Of a stretch of DNA of 64,000 nt, positions 34,076 to 42,460 are shown one piece after another. The stretch lies in assembly GCF_965230735.1 (NCBI RefSeq), contig NZ_OZ246016.1:1426001-1490000 (forward strand), given 5' to 3'. This DNA comes from Motiliproteus sp965230735 (GTDB lineage: Bacteria > Pseudomonadota > Gammaproteobacteria > Pseudomonadales > Balneatricaceae). The first letter of the stretch is position 1, and each line of letters starts with the position of its first letter. Position numbers and translations under genes: made by a program. The notes beneath the pieces are model-generated. The model was not told the DNA's origin and searched no databases. It was given only the letters and a program-made list of their open reading frames with translations.

Positions 34076-35365
34076 ATGGCCGGGGTTGATGAGATAAGCA
34101 CGGTACAGTTGTCACAGCTGCAAATGCTGTTAGACCACGTCGGTGCTTATGTCTTTACCAAGGACCTGTCGGGGCGTTATACCTATGTCAATCAGAAAGT
34201 CTGCGAGCTGTTTGGCATGCCCCGTGAAGCGATCATCGGCCAAACCGATGAGGCCTTCTTCGACCTGACCATTTTCAATGACCTGAAAGCCAACGACCAG
34301 TGGGTGCTGGAGCATGCGCTCCCTCTGGATACCGAGGAGCATAACCGGGTCGCGTCCACCGGCGAAGTACGAGTCTATCAAGCCCATAAAATGCCCCTGT
34401 TCGATGCCGATTCCAGGGTGGTCGGGCTGTGCGGCATCTCTACCGATATCACCGAACGGACCCAAATGGAGCAGCAGCTGCGGCAGCAGAAAGAGTTGCT
34501 CGATAATGTGCTGGATAACATCGAATCCGCGGTTTATATGAAGGACCGTGATCAACGGTTCCGTTATCTGAACCCCTATACCGCCAAGATGTTGGGTTGC
34601 GATCCGACCCATGCGCTGGGTAAGAGCAATCAGGAACTGTTGTCGGATGAAAATCTGGAGCAGTTGCAGTCGAGCGATCAGGTGGTGCTGGAAGAGGGGC
34701 GCAAAATCTGCGGTGAAGAGGCCATCACCGATCCCCACGGAACAACGCGTCAATTCTGGAGCGTGAAGATTCCGATTCGCGAGCAGGGTGAGATTAAAGG
34801 GATGGTTGGGGTTTCGAGCGATATCACCGAGGTGATTGAACTGAAGCAGAAACTCGAGCAGTTGGCCCATATCGATGAGATGACCGGTATCTCCAACCGG
34901 CGCCATCTGCTGCAGGGGGCTCGCCAGGAGCTGGAACGGATGAAACGTTATCAGCGAACGCTGGCGGTTATCATCCTGGATATCGACCGCTTCAAGCTGA
35001 TCAATGACCTCTATGGCCATGCGATCGGGGATAGGGCGCTGATTCGGCTGGTGGAGGCCTGCCAATCCCAGTTGCGCCAGGTGGATCTGTTCGGTCGTCT
35101 GGGTGGCGATGAGTTTGTCATCGTGCTGCCGGAGGTGGATCTGAACAGCGCGCTGGCGGTGTGCGAACGTCTGCGTCATCAGATCGCCAATGTCACGATT
35201 CAGAGCGAGGCCGGTGACGATATCTTCCTGAGTTCCAGCTTCGGGGTGGCGTTGTCAAACTCCCACAGTAGCATGGATGACCTGTTGTCCCGCGCCGACA
35301 CTGCGCTCTACCGGGCCAAGCATGCCGGTCGTAACTGCGTCGAATACGACGAGCGAGAGGATTAG
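34076..35365 (+). CDS. PAS-PAS-GGDEF diguanylate cyclase
   Basis: The 429-residue soluble protein has two PAS domains (about residues 10-130 and 135-260; each begins with a LDHVGAYVFTKDLSGRYTYVN or LDNIESAVYMKDRDQRFRYLN-type motif) and a GGDEF domain. The active-site signature FGRLGGDEF is canonical, and RQVD lies five residues before it, so both catalysis and product inhibition by cyclic di-GMP are expected. A strong AGGGAGGGA ribosome site precedes the ATG. It is the gene immediately upstream of the hydrogenase structural operon, in the same direction, with a 365-base gap. Confidence 0.93.
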   Translation: MAGVDEISTVQLSQLQMLLDHVGAYVFTKDLSGRYTYVNQKVCELFGMPREAIIGQTDEAFFDLTIFNDLKANDQWVLEHALPLDTEEHNRVASTGEVRVYQAHKMPLFDADSRVVGLCGISTDITERTQMEQQLRQQKELLDNVLDNIESAVYMKDRDQRFRYLNPYTAKMLGCDPTHALGKSNQELLSDENLEQLQSSDQVVLEEGRKICGEEAITDPHGTTRQFWSVKIPIREQGEIKGMVGVSSDITEVIELKQKLEQLAHIDEMTGISNRRHLLQGARQELERMKRYQRTLAVIILDIDRFKLINDLYGHAIGDRALIRLVEACQSQLRQVDLFGRLGGDEFVIVLPEVDLNSALAVCERLRHQIANVTIQSEAGDDIFLSSSFGVALSNSHSSMDDLLSRADTALYRAKHAGRNCVEYDERED

Positions 35366-35730
35366 CCCGTCTTTCTTCAGCTGTCCACACTGTGCCGTTG
35401 CAAGCGGTTTCTAAGGCGGCGGATCCCCACTCTGCACACCCACGCCTAAGTATTTCCGGCCGTCGGCTGCGATATGTCAATGCTGTAATCACTGCTTGCT
35501 TCGAGCTGTAAAGAAAGTAAGCAAGCTAATCACTTTTCGGAATGGTTCTTAATAACTATTAAGTAAGTGATTGATATTTATAGATCTCGCTCTTTTTTAA
35601 ACAGGTTTTTCATTCTGGCGCGTTTATTGCGGTAGCCCTCCTCATACAACAAAAACGAAGCCGATCGGTTTTGAAAACGCTGAATCAGAGCAGCGTTCGA
35701 TTCGGTGGGATGGGTGTTAAGGAGGAGTGA
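35366..35730 (+). promoter_or_regulatory. Hydrogenase operon control region with upstream inverted repeats
   Basis: This gap holds the hybO promoter region. Two inverted repeats precede the sigma-54-like promoter: GCTTGCTT/AAGCAAGC (35494-35501 and 35519-35526) and CTTAAT/ATTAAG (35548-35553 and 35558-35563). They lie about 50-130 bp upstream, the usual place for binding of an NtrC-type activator such as HoxA. A strong AAGGAGGAG ribosome site precedes hybO. No gene is seen. Confidence 0.55.
35616..35630 (+). promoter_or_regulatory. Sigma-54-type promoter of the hyb operon
   Basis: TGGCGC-N5-TTGC (35616-35630) differs from the TGGCAC-N5-TTGC consensus at one position, with correct -24/-12 spacing. 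Its position 100 bases before hybO, and the presence of hoxA, an NtrC-type activator gene, in the same locus, support it. Confidence 0.75.
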
Positions 35731-36885
35731 ATGAGCACTATCACAGAGCAGCAGCTTGAGGAGGTTGCAACTCGGTTGGGGTTAAACCGCCGCAGCTTCC
35801 TTAAATTCTGCACCGGCGTTGCCGCAACGCTGGGCTTATCGTCGACCGCCGGTGTGCAGATGGCCCACGCGGTGACCCAGGCGCGTCGCCCGTCGGTGAT
35901 CTGGTTGAGCGGGCAGGAGTGTACCGGTTGTACCGAGTCGCTGTTGCGGACCACCCACCCGACGCTGGAAACCCTGATTCTCGACATGATCTCGCTCGAT
36001 TACAGCGAGGCGCTGTGTGCCGCCGCCGGTCATCAGGCCGAAGCCGCCAAGCATGCGGCGATGGAAGAGAACAAGGGCCGCTACGTACTGGTCGTCGAAG
36101 GCTCGATTCCGACCAAAGACGGCGGTATCTACTGCAAGATCGCCGGCAAGACCATGCTTGAGCATGTCAAAGAAGCGGCCGACGATGCTGCGGCGATCAT
36201 CGCGATCGGTTCCTGTGCCTCCTGGGGCGGGGTACCGTCGGCGGGTATCAACCCCACCGGTGCCACACCGGTACACGAGATTCTGCCGGACAAAACCATC
36301 ATCAATATCCCGGGTTGCCCACCCAACCCCTACAACTTCCTGGCCACGGTACTGCAGTACGTCACCTTCGGCACCTTGCCGGAGTTGGATGATAAGGGTC
36401 GTCCGAAGTTTGCCTACGGCCGAATTATTCACGAGCACTGCGAGCGTCGGGCTCATTTCGACGCCGGTCGTTTCGCCAAAGAGTTTGGCGACGAGGGCCA
36501 CCGCCTGGGTTACTGCCTCTACAAGCTCGGCTGTAAAGGGCCGGAAACCTATGCCAACTGTTCGACCCAGGAATTCGGGGATGTCGGCGGTGGTGCCTGG
36601 CCGGTCGGCGTCGGTGCGCCCTGTTTCGGCTGTACCGAGCAAGGGGTCGGCTTTACCAAGGCGCTGCATGAGAAGTCCGAAGTGACCACCCATGCGCCGC
36701 CCGATATTTTCCCACCGATTGATGCCCAAACGGGTGAAGGGGCGACAGCCACCTCTGCCGGTCTGCTCGGCGCGGTGATCGGTGCCGCCGTCGGCGCCAC
36801 TGCGATGACCGTTCGTCAGCTCGGCAAGGCTGAGAAAGAGGCCGAGAAAGGGGCAGAGCACGCTGCCGCTGAAGAACAACAATAG
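35731..36885 (+). CDS. hybO: [NiFe] hydrogenase-2-type small subunit
   Basis: The 384-residue protein has a Tat signal (NRRSFLK at residues 19-25, cleavage near AHA at ~47), so the folded enzyme is exported. Proximal cluster ligands are Cys64, Cys67, Cys162 and Cys196; the positions of the two extra cysteines of O2-tolerant enzymes are Gly66 and Gly167. Ligands of the medial and distal clusters follow (HEHCERR, GYCLYKLGCKG, CFGCTEQG). A Gly/Ala-rich hydrophobic segment near residue 345 may anchor the subunit, followed by a charged tail. It is the first gene of hybOABC, behind a sigma-54-type promoter. Confidence 0.94.
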   Translation: MSTITEQQLEEVATRLGLNRRSFLKFCTGVAATLGLSSTAGVQMAHAVTQARRPSVIWLSGQECTGCTESLLRTTHPTLETLILDMISLDYSEALCAAAGHQAEAAKHAAMEENKGRYVLVVEGSIPTKDGGIYCKIAGKTMLEHVKEAADDAAAIIAIGSCASWGGVPSAGINPTGATPVHEILPDKTIINIPGCPPNPYNFLATVLQYVTFGTLPELDDKGRPKFAYGRIIHEHCERRAHFDAGRFAKEFGDEGHRLGYCLYKLGCKGPETYANCSTQEFGDVGGGAWPVGVGAPCFGCTEQGVGFTKALHEKSEVTTHAPPDIFPPIDAQTGEGATATSAGLLGAVIGAAVGATAMTVRQLGKAEKEAEKGAEHAAAEEQQ

Positions 36886-36902
36886 CCGGTTGGAGAGGCA
36901 AG

Positions 36903-37901
36903 ATGGATAGGCGAAATTTTCTCAAACTGGCTAGCGCCGGAGCGGTGATCGCGACCAGCTCCGGTACCGCTCAAGCCAGGGGTAACCTGGAGGTGCCCGA
37001 TGAAGCGGTAGGGATGCTGTTCGATGCGACCCGCTGCATCGGCTGCCGCGCCTGTGTGGTGGCCTGTAAGGATATCAACGGTATGCCGCCGGAAAAGGCC
37101 ACTGCGGAAGAGCCCTGGGATCTGGCGATGGACCTGTCGGCCGACACCCTCAACATCATCAAGGCCTACGAGCCGCCGCAGGGTGATGACGGCTTCGAGT
37201 TTATCAAGCGCAATTGCATGCACTGCGTCGATGCCGGTTGTGTGTCGGTGTGCCCGGTCACGGCGATGAAGAAGGATCCCAAGACCGGCATCGTCAGCCA
37301 CGATCCGGATGCCTGTATCGGCTGCCGCTACTGCGTTGCGGCCTGCCCGTACAACATTCCCAAGTACGAGTACGACGAGGCAATGGGGCAGATCCAGAAG
37401 TGTCAGCTGTGCAACCAGAAAGGGGTTGAGCGGATCGACAATGGTGAGCTGCCCGGCTGTGCCGAGGTCTGCCCCACCGGCGCTAACATCTACGGTAAGC
37501 GCAGCGAACTGCTGGAAGAAGCCAAGCGTCGGATGGCGCTCAAGCCCGGCGACAAGTACGTCTACAAGCTCGGCTCGATCGACTCGCCCTATGGTCAGGA
37601 GGGGGTCGTACCCACCTACCAGGATCATGTCTACGGCGAGAAAGAGGGCGGCGGTACCCAGGTACTGATGCTGGCCGGCAACCGCTTCGAAGATCTGGGC
37701 ATGCCGGATATTCCGGAGCTGTCCTACGCGGCGGTATCCGAGACCGTGCAGCACTCGATCTACAGCAACTTCCTGGCCCCGGCGACCGTGCTGGGCGGCC
37801 TGCTCTACATGGCTCGCCGCAACATCAAGGCGTCCCAGGACGAGGAGCAGGATCAGAAACAGGATCCGAATCAGGGTAAGAGTGGGGAGGATCAGTCATG
37901 A
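36903..37901 (+). CDS. hybA: Hydrogenase-2 iron-sulphur protein HybA
   Basis: HybA passes electrons from the hydrogenase to the membrane subunit. The 332-residue protein has a Tat signal (MDRRNFLKLASAGAV) and four [4Fe-4S] binding motifs (CIGCRACVVACK, CMHCVDAGCVSVCP, CIGCRYCVAACP, and CQLCNQKG with CAEVCP). A C-terminal hydrophobic segment (NFLAPATVLGGLLYMARRN) could hold it to the membrane. It lies 17 bases after hybO and overlaps hybB by four bases (ATGA). Confidence 0.94.
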   Translation: MDRRNFLKLASAGAVIATSSGTAQARGNLEVPDEAVGMLFDATRCIGCRACVVACKDINGMPPEKATAEEPWDLAMDLSADTLNIIKAYEPPQGDDGFEFIKRNCMHCVDAGCVSVCPVTAMKKDPKTGIVSHDPDACIGCRYCVAACPYNIPKYEYDEAMGQIQKCQLCNQKGVERIDNGELPGCAEVCPTGANIYGKRSELLEEAKRRMALKPGDKYVYKLGSIDSPYGQEGVVPTYQDHVYGEKEGGGTQVLMLAGNRFEDLGMPDIPELSYAAVSETVQHSIYSNFLAPATVLGGLLYMARRNIKASQDEEQDQKQDPNQGKSGEDQS

Positions 37902-39085
37902 GCGGACATCATCAACCGCTGAGCAACCGCAAGCTGATCACGCTACCGTCGCTGATCCTGGCGGTGCTGGCGTTTATCGCGCTGGTGTTGCTGGCCAAGC
38001 GTTTCGCCTTCGGGCTGGGCTCGGTGACCAACCTTAACGACGGTTATCCCTGGGGACTCTGGGTGGTCTATGACGTGGTGGTCGGCACCGGCTTTGCCTG
38101 TGGTGGTTACGCGTTGGCGCTGGTGGTCTATATCGCCAACAAGGGCAAGTACCACCCGCTAGTGCGGCCGGCGCTGCTGGCCAGTCTGTTCGGCTACACC
38201 CTCGGTGGTATCTCGGCCTTTATCGACATGGGGCGCTACTGGAACTTCTACAACATGTTCCTGCCCGATCAGATGAACCTGAACTCGGTGATGCTGGAAG
38301 TGGGCCTCTGTGTAACCGCCTACTGCACCGTGCTCTTTATCGAGTTTATGCCGGCCGTGGCCGAACACTACCGGATGCAGAAGCTCAAGGCGCTGCTCGA
38401 GAAGGTGCTGTTCATCTTTATCGCCATCGGCGTGCTGCTGCCGACCATGCACCAGAGCTCGCTGGGTTCGCTGCTGATCGCGATGGGCTACAAGGTTGAC
38501 CCGCTGTGGCAATCGCTTCAACTGCAGCCACTGTTCGCGATTCTGACCGCGATCACACTGGGCTTCTCGATCGTGATCTTCGAGGCCTCGTTCGTGACGG
38601 TCGGCTTCAAACGCTCATCCGAGACCCACATCCTCAAGGGCCTGGGCAAGATGATCCAGGTGATGCTGAGCGTTTACCTGGTGATCCGCTTCGGCGACCT
38701 GGCGATGCGCGGGGTGTTGCCCAACATCTTCGACGGCAGTTTCCGCTCGTTCATGTTCATGGTCGAGACGGCGTTGTTCGTGGTGCCGCTGGTGATCCTG
38801 TCGTCACCGCAGCGACGCAACCGCGGCAGCATGCTGTTGATCGCGGCGGTGTCGATGCTGTTCGCCGGCGCGCTGTATCGCTTCAACGCCTTCCTGATCG
38901 GTTGGACCCCGAACGCCAGCAACAGCTTCGTCTACTTCCCGTCGACCGAAGAGTTTCTGGTGTCGATCGGCATCATCGCGATGGAGATTCTCGGCTACCT
39001 GATCATCGTTAAGTGGCTGCCGATTCTGCCCGTCGACCATGCCGAACCGCATGGCGCGGAATCCAGCCAACCTGAACAAGCCTGA
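37898..39085 (+). CDS. hybB: Hydrogenase-2 quinone-linked membrane subunit HybB
   Basis: HybB belongs to the NrfD/PsrC family of integral membrane proteins that exchange electrons with quinone without haem. The 395-residue protein has about ten hydrophobic segments and conserved patches such as VTNLNDGYPWGLWVVYDVVVGTGFACGGYAL and LIGWTPNASNSFVYFPSTEEFLVSIG. It replaces the cytochrome b of Hya-type hydrogenases. Translation is coupled to hybA. The tail is hydrophilic. Confidence 0.93.
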   Translation: MSGHHQPLSNRKLITLPSLILAVLAFIALVLLAKRFAFGLGSVTNLNDGYPWGLWVVYDVVVGTGFACGGYALALVVYIANKGKYHPLVRPALLASLFGYTLGGISAFIDMGRYWNFYNMFLPDQMNLNSVMLEVGLCVTAYCTVLFIEFMPAVAEHYRMQKLKALLEKVLFIFIAIGVLLPTMHQSSLGSLLIAMGYKVDPLWQSLQLQPLFAILTAITLGFSIVIFEASFVTVGFKRSSETHILKGLGKMIQVMLSVYLVIRFGDLAMRGVLPNIFDGSFRSFMFMVETALFVVPLVILSSPQRRNRGSMLLIAAVSMLFAGALYRFNAFLIGWTPNASNSFVYFPSTEEFLVSIGIIAMEILGYLIIVKWLPILPVDHAEPHGAESSQPEQA

Positions 39086-39123
39086 CCGTAACCGGACAAG
39101 AACAAGTTAATAGGAGAAGAACA

Positions 39124-40824
39124 GTGGCCAAACGCATTATCGTCGACCCTGTTACCCGAATTGAGGGACATCTGCGTATCGATGTCGAAGTGGAGAACGG
39201 TCTGGTCAGCAAGGCCTGGTCCTCCGGCCAGATGTGGCGCGGTATCGAGAACATTCTGAAAGGGCGCGACCCGCGCGATGCCTGGGCCTTCACCCAGCGG
39301 ATCTGCGGCGTCTGCACCACGGTCCACGCGCTGGCGTCGGTCCGGGCGGTGGAGAACGCACTGCAGCTGGAAGTGCCGCTCAACGCCCAGTACATCCGTA
39401 ATATCATGTTGGGCGCCCATGCACTGCACGATCATATCGTCCATTTCTATCACCTGTCGGCGCTGGATTGGGTCGATATCGTCTCGGCGCTGGATGCCGA
39501 TCCGAAGGCCGCCGCGCAGCTGGCCGAGAGCCTGTCTAGCTGGAAACTGAATAATGTTCACGAGCTGACCGCGGTACAGCAGAAGCTCAAGAGCTTCGTC
39601 TCCAGCGGCCAGCTGGGTATCTTCGCCAACGGCTACTGGGGCCACAAGGCGATGAAACTGCCGCCGGAGGTCAACCTGATCGCCGCGGCCCACTACCTGC
39701 AAGCGCTGGAAATTCAGCGTGAGGCCAACCGGATCGTGACCGTGATCGGCGGCAAGTCGCCCCACGTGCAGAACCTGACCGTCGGCGGGGTGACCAACTC
39801 GATCAACCTTGACAGCCAGGCCGTGACCAACATGGAACGGCTGCACTACATCAAGGCGATGATCGACAAGATGGAAGACTTCGTTAAGAACGCCTACCTG
39901 GTCGATGTCGCCATCGTCGGCGGCTTCTACACCGACTGGGCCGGTTACGGCGCCGGGGTCACCGACTACCTGGCGGTACCGGAGATGCCGCTGGATACCA
40001 AGGGGGAGAAGTTCTCGCTGCCGGGCGGTTTCATCAAGGGCGGCAATCTGTCCACCTTCAAGCCGATCACCGGCTACAACGACAAGTACTTCATCGACGG
40101 CGTCAAAGAGAGCTCCAAGCACTCCTGGTACCACGGTGACGAAGCGCTGCATCCGTGGGAAGGGGAGACCGAGCCGAACTACGACGACTTCAACGACGAG
40201 GGCCAGTACTCCTGGATCAAGTCGCCGACCTTCAACGGCAAGCCGGCTCAGGTCGGACCGTTGGCCAACGTGCTCTGCCTGGCCGCCAACGGTCACGAGC
40301 CGACCCTGAAGCACCTGAACTTCGTGCTCGATACCGCCAGCACCGTGGCCCAGACCAAGATCGGTGTGCCGGCGCTGCACTCCACCATCGGTCGTCACGC
40401 CGCCCGTGCGGTGCGTGCCGCGGTGGTGCTGGACGAGATGCAGCATCAGTGGCAGCTGCTGGTGGACAACATCGGCAAGGGCGATATCGATACCTTCAAC
40501 CGGCCGGTATTCCCGAAAGGGGAGGTCCGCGGTGTCGGTTACCACGAAGCGCCCCGCGGTGTGTTGTCGCACTGGATCGTGATCGAAGACGGCAAGATCA
40601 AGAACTACCAGGCGGTGGTGCCCAGCACCTGGAACGCCGGCCCGCGCAACCAGGACGACGTACCTGGACCCTACGAAGCATCACTGATGGGGAATCCTAT
40701 TGCCGACCCCGATCGCCCCTTGGAGGTGCTGCGTACCGTGCATTCCTTTGATCCCTGCATCGCGTGTGCGATCCACTTGATGGATACCGAGCACAACGAG
40801 ATCGTCAAGGTGAAGGCACTGTAG
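39124..40824 (+). CDS. hybC: [NiFe] hydrogenase-2-type large subunit
   Basis: HybC holds the NiFe(CN)2CO active site. It starts with GTG after AGGAGAAGAACA. The N-terminal ligand motif is RICGVCTTVH and the C-terminal is DPCIACAIH, followed by a 15-residue tail (LMDTEHNEIVKVKAL) that the HybD protease should remove after nickel insertion. The 566-residue length is normal for a group 1 uptake enzyme. It lacks a signal peptide and is co-exported with HybO by Tat. A hairpin terminator follows directly, before the accessory genes. Confidence 0.95.
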   Translation: MAKRIIVDPVTRIEGHLRIDVEVENGLVSKAWSSGQMWRGIENILKGRDPRDAWAFTQRICGVCTTVHALASVRAVENALQLEVPLNAQYIRNIMLGAHALHDHIVHFYHLSALDWVDIVSALDADPKAAAQLAESLSSWKLNNVHELTAVQQKLKSFVSSGQLGIFANGYWGHKAMKLPPEVNLIAAAHYLQALEIQREANRIVTVIGGKSPHVQNLTVGGVTNSINLDSQAVTNMERLHYIKAMIDKMEDFVKNAYLVDVAIVGGFYTDWAGYGAGVTDYLAVPEMPLDTKGEKFSLPGGFIKGGNLSTFKPITGYNDKYFIDGVKESSKHSWYHGDEALHPWEGETEPNYDDFNDEGQYSWIKSPTFNGKPAQVGPLANVLCLAANGHEPTLKHLNFVLDTASTVAQTKIGVPALHSTIGRHAARAVRAAVVLDEMQHQWQLLVDNIGKGDIDTFNRPVFPKGEVRGVGYHEAPRGVLSHWIVIEDGKIKNYQAVVPSTWNAGPRNQDDVPGPYEASLMGNPIADPDRPLEVLRTVHSFDPCIACAIHLMDTEHNEIVKVKAL

Positions 40825-40831
40825 TGAGGTT

Positions 40832-40870
40832 GGCCGCTCCCGGTTGATCCACCGTGAGCGGCCTTTTTTA
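40832..40870 (+). terminator. Terminator between hybC and hybD
   Basis: Arms GGCCGCTC (40832-40839) and GAGCGGCC (40856-40863) are followed by six or more T residues. It may separate highly expressed structural genes from the accessory genes, or act as a partial terminator. Confidence 0.8.
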
Positions 40871-40949
40871 TTCCATCCGATCGGCCAGGTCGCCATGTTG
40901 GCGAATCTCGCGGGTCGGATATGTATAGGTAACAGCCGGAGGCAACAGA

Positions 40950-41501
40950 ATGAGCGTATTGGTATTAGGCGTTGGCAATATTCTGTTAACCGATGAAGGC
41001 ATCGGCGTACGCACGATTGAGGCGCTGCTGGAGCGCTACCATGTTCCGGCCGGCGTCGAGCTGCTCGATGGCGGCACCGCCGGAATGGAGCTGATGGAAG
41101 TGATGGCCCGGCGCGAGCATGTGATTCTGCTCGATGCGGTCAACACCGGCGCCGCGCCGGGCACGGTGGTGACGCTGGAAGAGGACGAGGTGCCGGCACT
41201 GTTCCGCAGCCGCATCTCGCCGCATCAACTGGGTATCTCCGACCTGCTCGGGGTGATGAGCCTGACCGGCGAGCTGCCCAAGCACTTTACCCTGTTCGGG
41301 GTGGTGCCCTACTCGATGGACACCGGCACCGAACTGAGCGAAGCGATGGCGCCGAAACTGGAACAGATGGTCGAGCGGGTGTTCGACAAGCTCGAAGCGA
41401 TGGGCAAGCCGTTGATCGAACGTGGACCGGACGAGCCCTTCGCCCAGGCCCCGGATCGTCCGCCGGTGTTCGCGGAAAACCCGACCGTGTCGCTGGTCTG
41501 A
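40950..41501 (+). CDS. hybD: Hydrogenase maturation endopeptidase
   Basis: HybD-type proteases cut the C-terminal tail from the large subunit after nickel insertion. This 183-residue protein shows VLGVGNILLTDEGIGVRTIEAL with the metal-sensing Glu, a central DGGTAGMELM with Asp, and SRISPHQLGISDLLG with His. The C-terminal part is slightly longer than in E. coli HybD. The ribosome site CGGAGG lies 8 bases before ATG. Its target should be HybC of this operon. Confidence 0.93.
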   Translation: MSVLVLGVGNILLTDEGIGVRTIEALLERYHVPAGVELLDGGTAGMELMEVMARREHVILLDAVNTGAAPGTVVTLEEDEVPALFRSRISPHQLGISDLLGVMSLTGELPKHFTLFGVVPYSMDTGTELSEAMAPKLEQMVERVFDKLEAMGKPLIERGPDEPFAQAPDRPPVFAENPTVSLV

Positions 41502-41511
41502 GGGCGCGCCC

Positions 41512-41751
41512 GTGTGTATTGGAATTCCGTCCAAGGTGATCGCCCTGAACGACCAGATGGCGACGGTCGAAGCGATGGGTGAGCAGCGTGACGTCAGCCT
41601 GATCCTGATGCCTGAAGCCGTCGAGCTGGGTGACTATCTGCTGATCCAGGTGGGTAATTTCGCGGTCGAGAAGATCGAACCGCAGCGGGCTCGGGAAGCG
41701 CTGGACTATCTGCGTGAGGTCGCCGAACAGGCCGGGCTGCAGCCGGCTTAG
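41512..41751 (+). CDS. hupF: HypC family hydrogenase chaperone, copy 1 (HupF/HybG-like)
   Basis: This 79-residue protein starts with GTG and reads MCIGIPSKVIAL; the exposed Cys2 is used by HypC family members to bind the iron centre and the large subunit. The longer in-frame extension overlaps hybD and is rejected. The position after hybD resembles hupF (Rhizobium, Cupriavidus) or hybG (E. coli). A separate HypC (MCLAIP) is encoded at 49757, so two chaperones are available. Paired chaperones may serve different steps or different large subunits. Confidence 0.88.
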   Translation: MCIGIPSKVIALNDQMATVEAMGEQRDVSLILMPEAVELGDYLLIQVGNFAVEKIEPQRAREALDYLREVAEQAGLQPA

Positions 41752-41797
41752 GCGGCAGGTTCACCCGACTGAAACGAAATCTTAAGGAGTGGTATTG

Positions 41798-42430
41798 ATG
41801 AAAGATTTCAAACCGTTTGAGGGTTTTTCCGACAACCCGGCAGCGGTGCTCGAAGCGCTGTACGAGCGGGTCTATGAGCAGGAGATGAAGGAACTGTCGA
41901 TCTGCAATCCGCAGGTGCGGGTTGAGGCGGTTGAATTCAAAATCTGGGAAGGCCAGTGGGTCGGAGCCGTGGTCACCCCATGGTTTATCAATCTCTATAT
42001 TCTGCATCGCCAAGGCGAGACCTGGCCCGAGCTGAAGCTCGGCAAGGGCAACGAAATAGCGATCGAGTTTCCGGCCGGGGTGATCAAGTTCACGCCGCGG
42101 TTTGAACCGGAACTGGGTTACTACCTGTGCTGCTCGTTGGTCTCCCCGATGGGCGATTACAACAACCACGCCCAGGCTATGCAGGCCGCCATCGATGCGA
42201 TGCGTCAATTGACTGCCATTCCGCTGCTCGACACCACCGCACAGCAGCCTGAGCCGGTGAAACAGCCCGACTCCGTGCAGCAGCATGAGCCCTTGTCTGA
42301 GCAGGAGCCGCTATCGCGCCGGGACTTCCTGCGCGGAAAGCGCCCGGAAACCGAGCGTGAACCCGAACAGGTGCCGATCCGTAACGCCCGTGAGGGATTG
42401 GATGCGGTCAACGCGGCGCTGAAGCTGTAA
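41798..42430 (+). CDS. hybE: Hydrogenase assembly chaperone HybE/HupJ-like
   Basis: HybE-family proteins help mature the small subunit and its export. The protein (210 residues from ATG 41798, 8 bases after AAGGAG) shows AVEFKIWEGQWVGAVVTPWFINLYIL and FPAGVIKFTPRFEPELGYYLCCSLVSPM. A linker of Gln, Glu and Pro (residues 148-170) leads to a tail with SRRDFLRGKR (Ser173, Arg174, Arg175): a good match to the twin-arginine consensus but without the hydrophobic stretch of a signal peptide, so it is probably a mimic. The alternative name is HupJ. Confidence 0.85.
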   Translation: MKDFKPFEGFSDNPAAVLEALYERVYEQEMKELSICNPQVRVEAVEFKIWEGQWVGAVVTPWFINLYILHRQGETWPELKLGKGNEIAIEFPAGVIKFTPRFEPELGYYLCCSLVSPMGDYNNHAQAMQAAIDAMRQLTAIPLLDTTAQQPEPVKQPDSVQQHEPLSEQEPLSRRDFLRGKRPETEREPEQVPIRNAREGLDAVNAALKL

Positions 42431-42460
42431 TTGTTGCGCTGACTTGGCGACGGCATAGCG

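Noticed and set aside
35731..36885. Calling the catalytic hydrogenase an O2-tolerant group 1d enzyme because hypX and hupK are present
   Set aside because: The two extra proximal-cluster cysteines are absent (Gly66, Gly167), and the partner genes are hybA and hybB rather than a cytochrome b.
38995..40572. A 525-codon frame on the minus strand across hybC
   Set aside because: hybC is unambiguous; the antisense frame arises from GC-rich third positions and shows no family motif.
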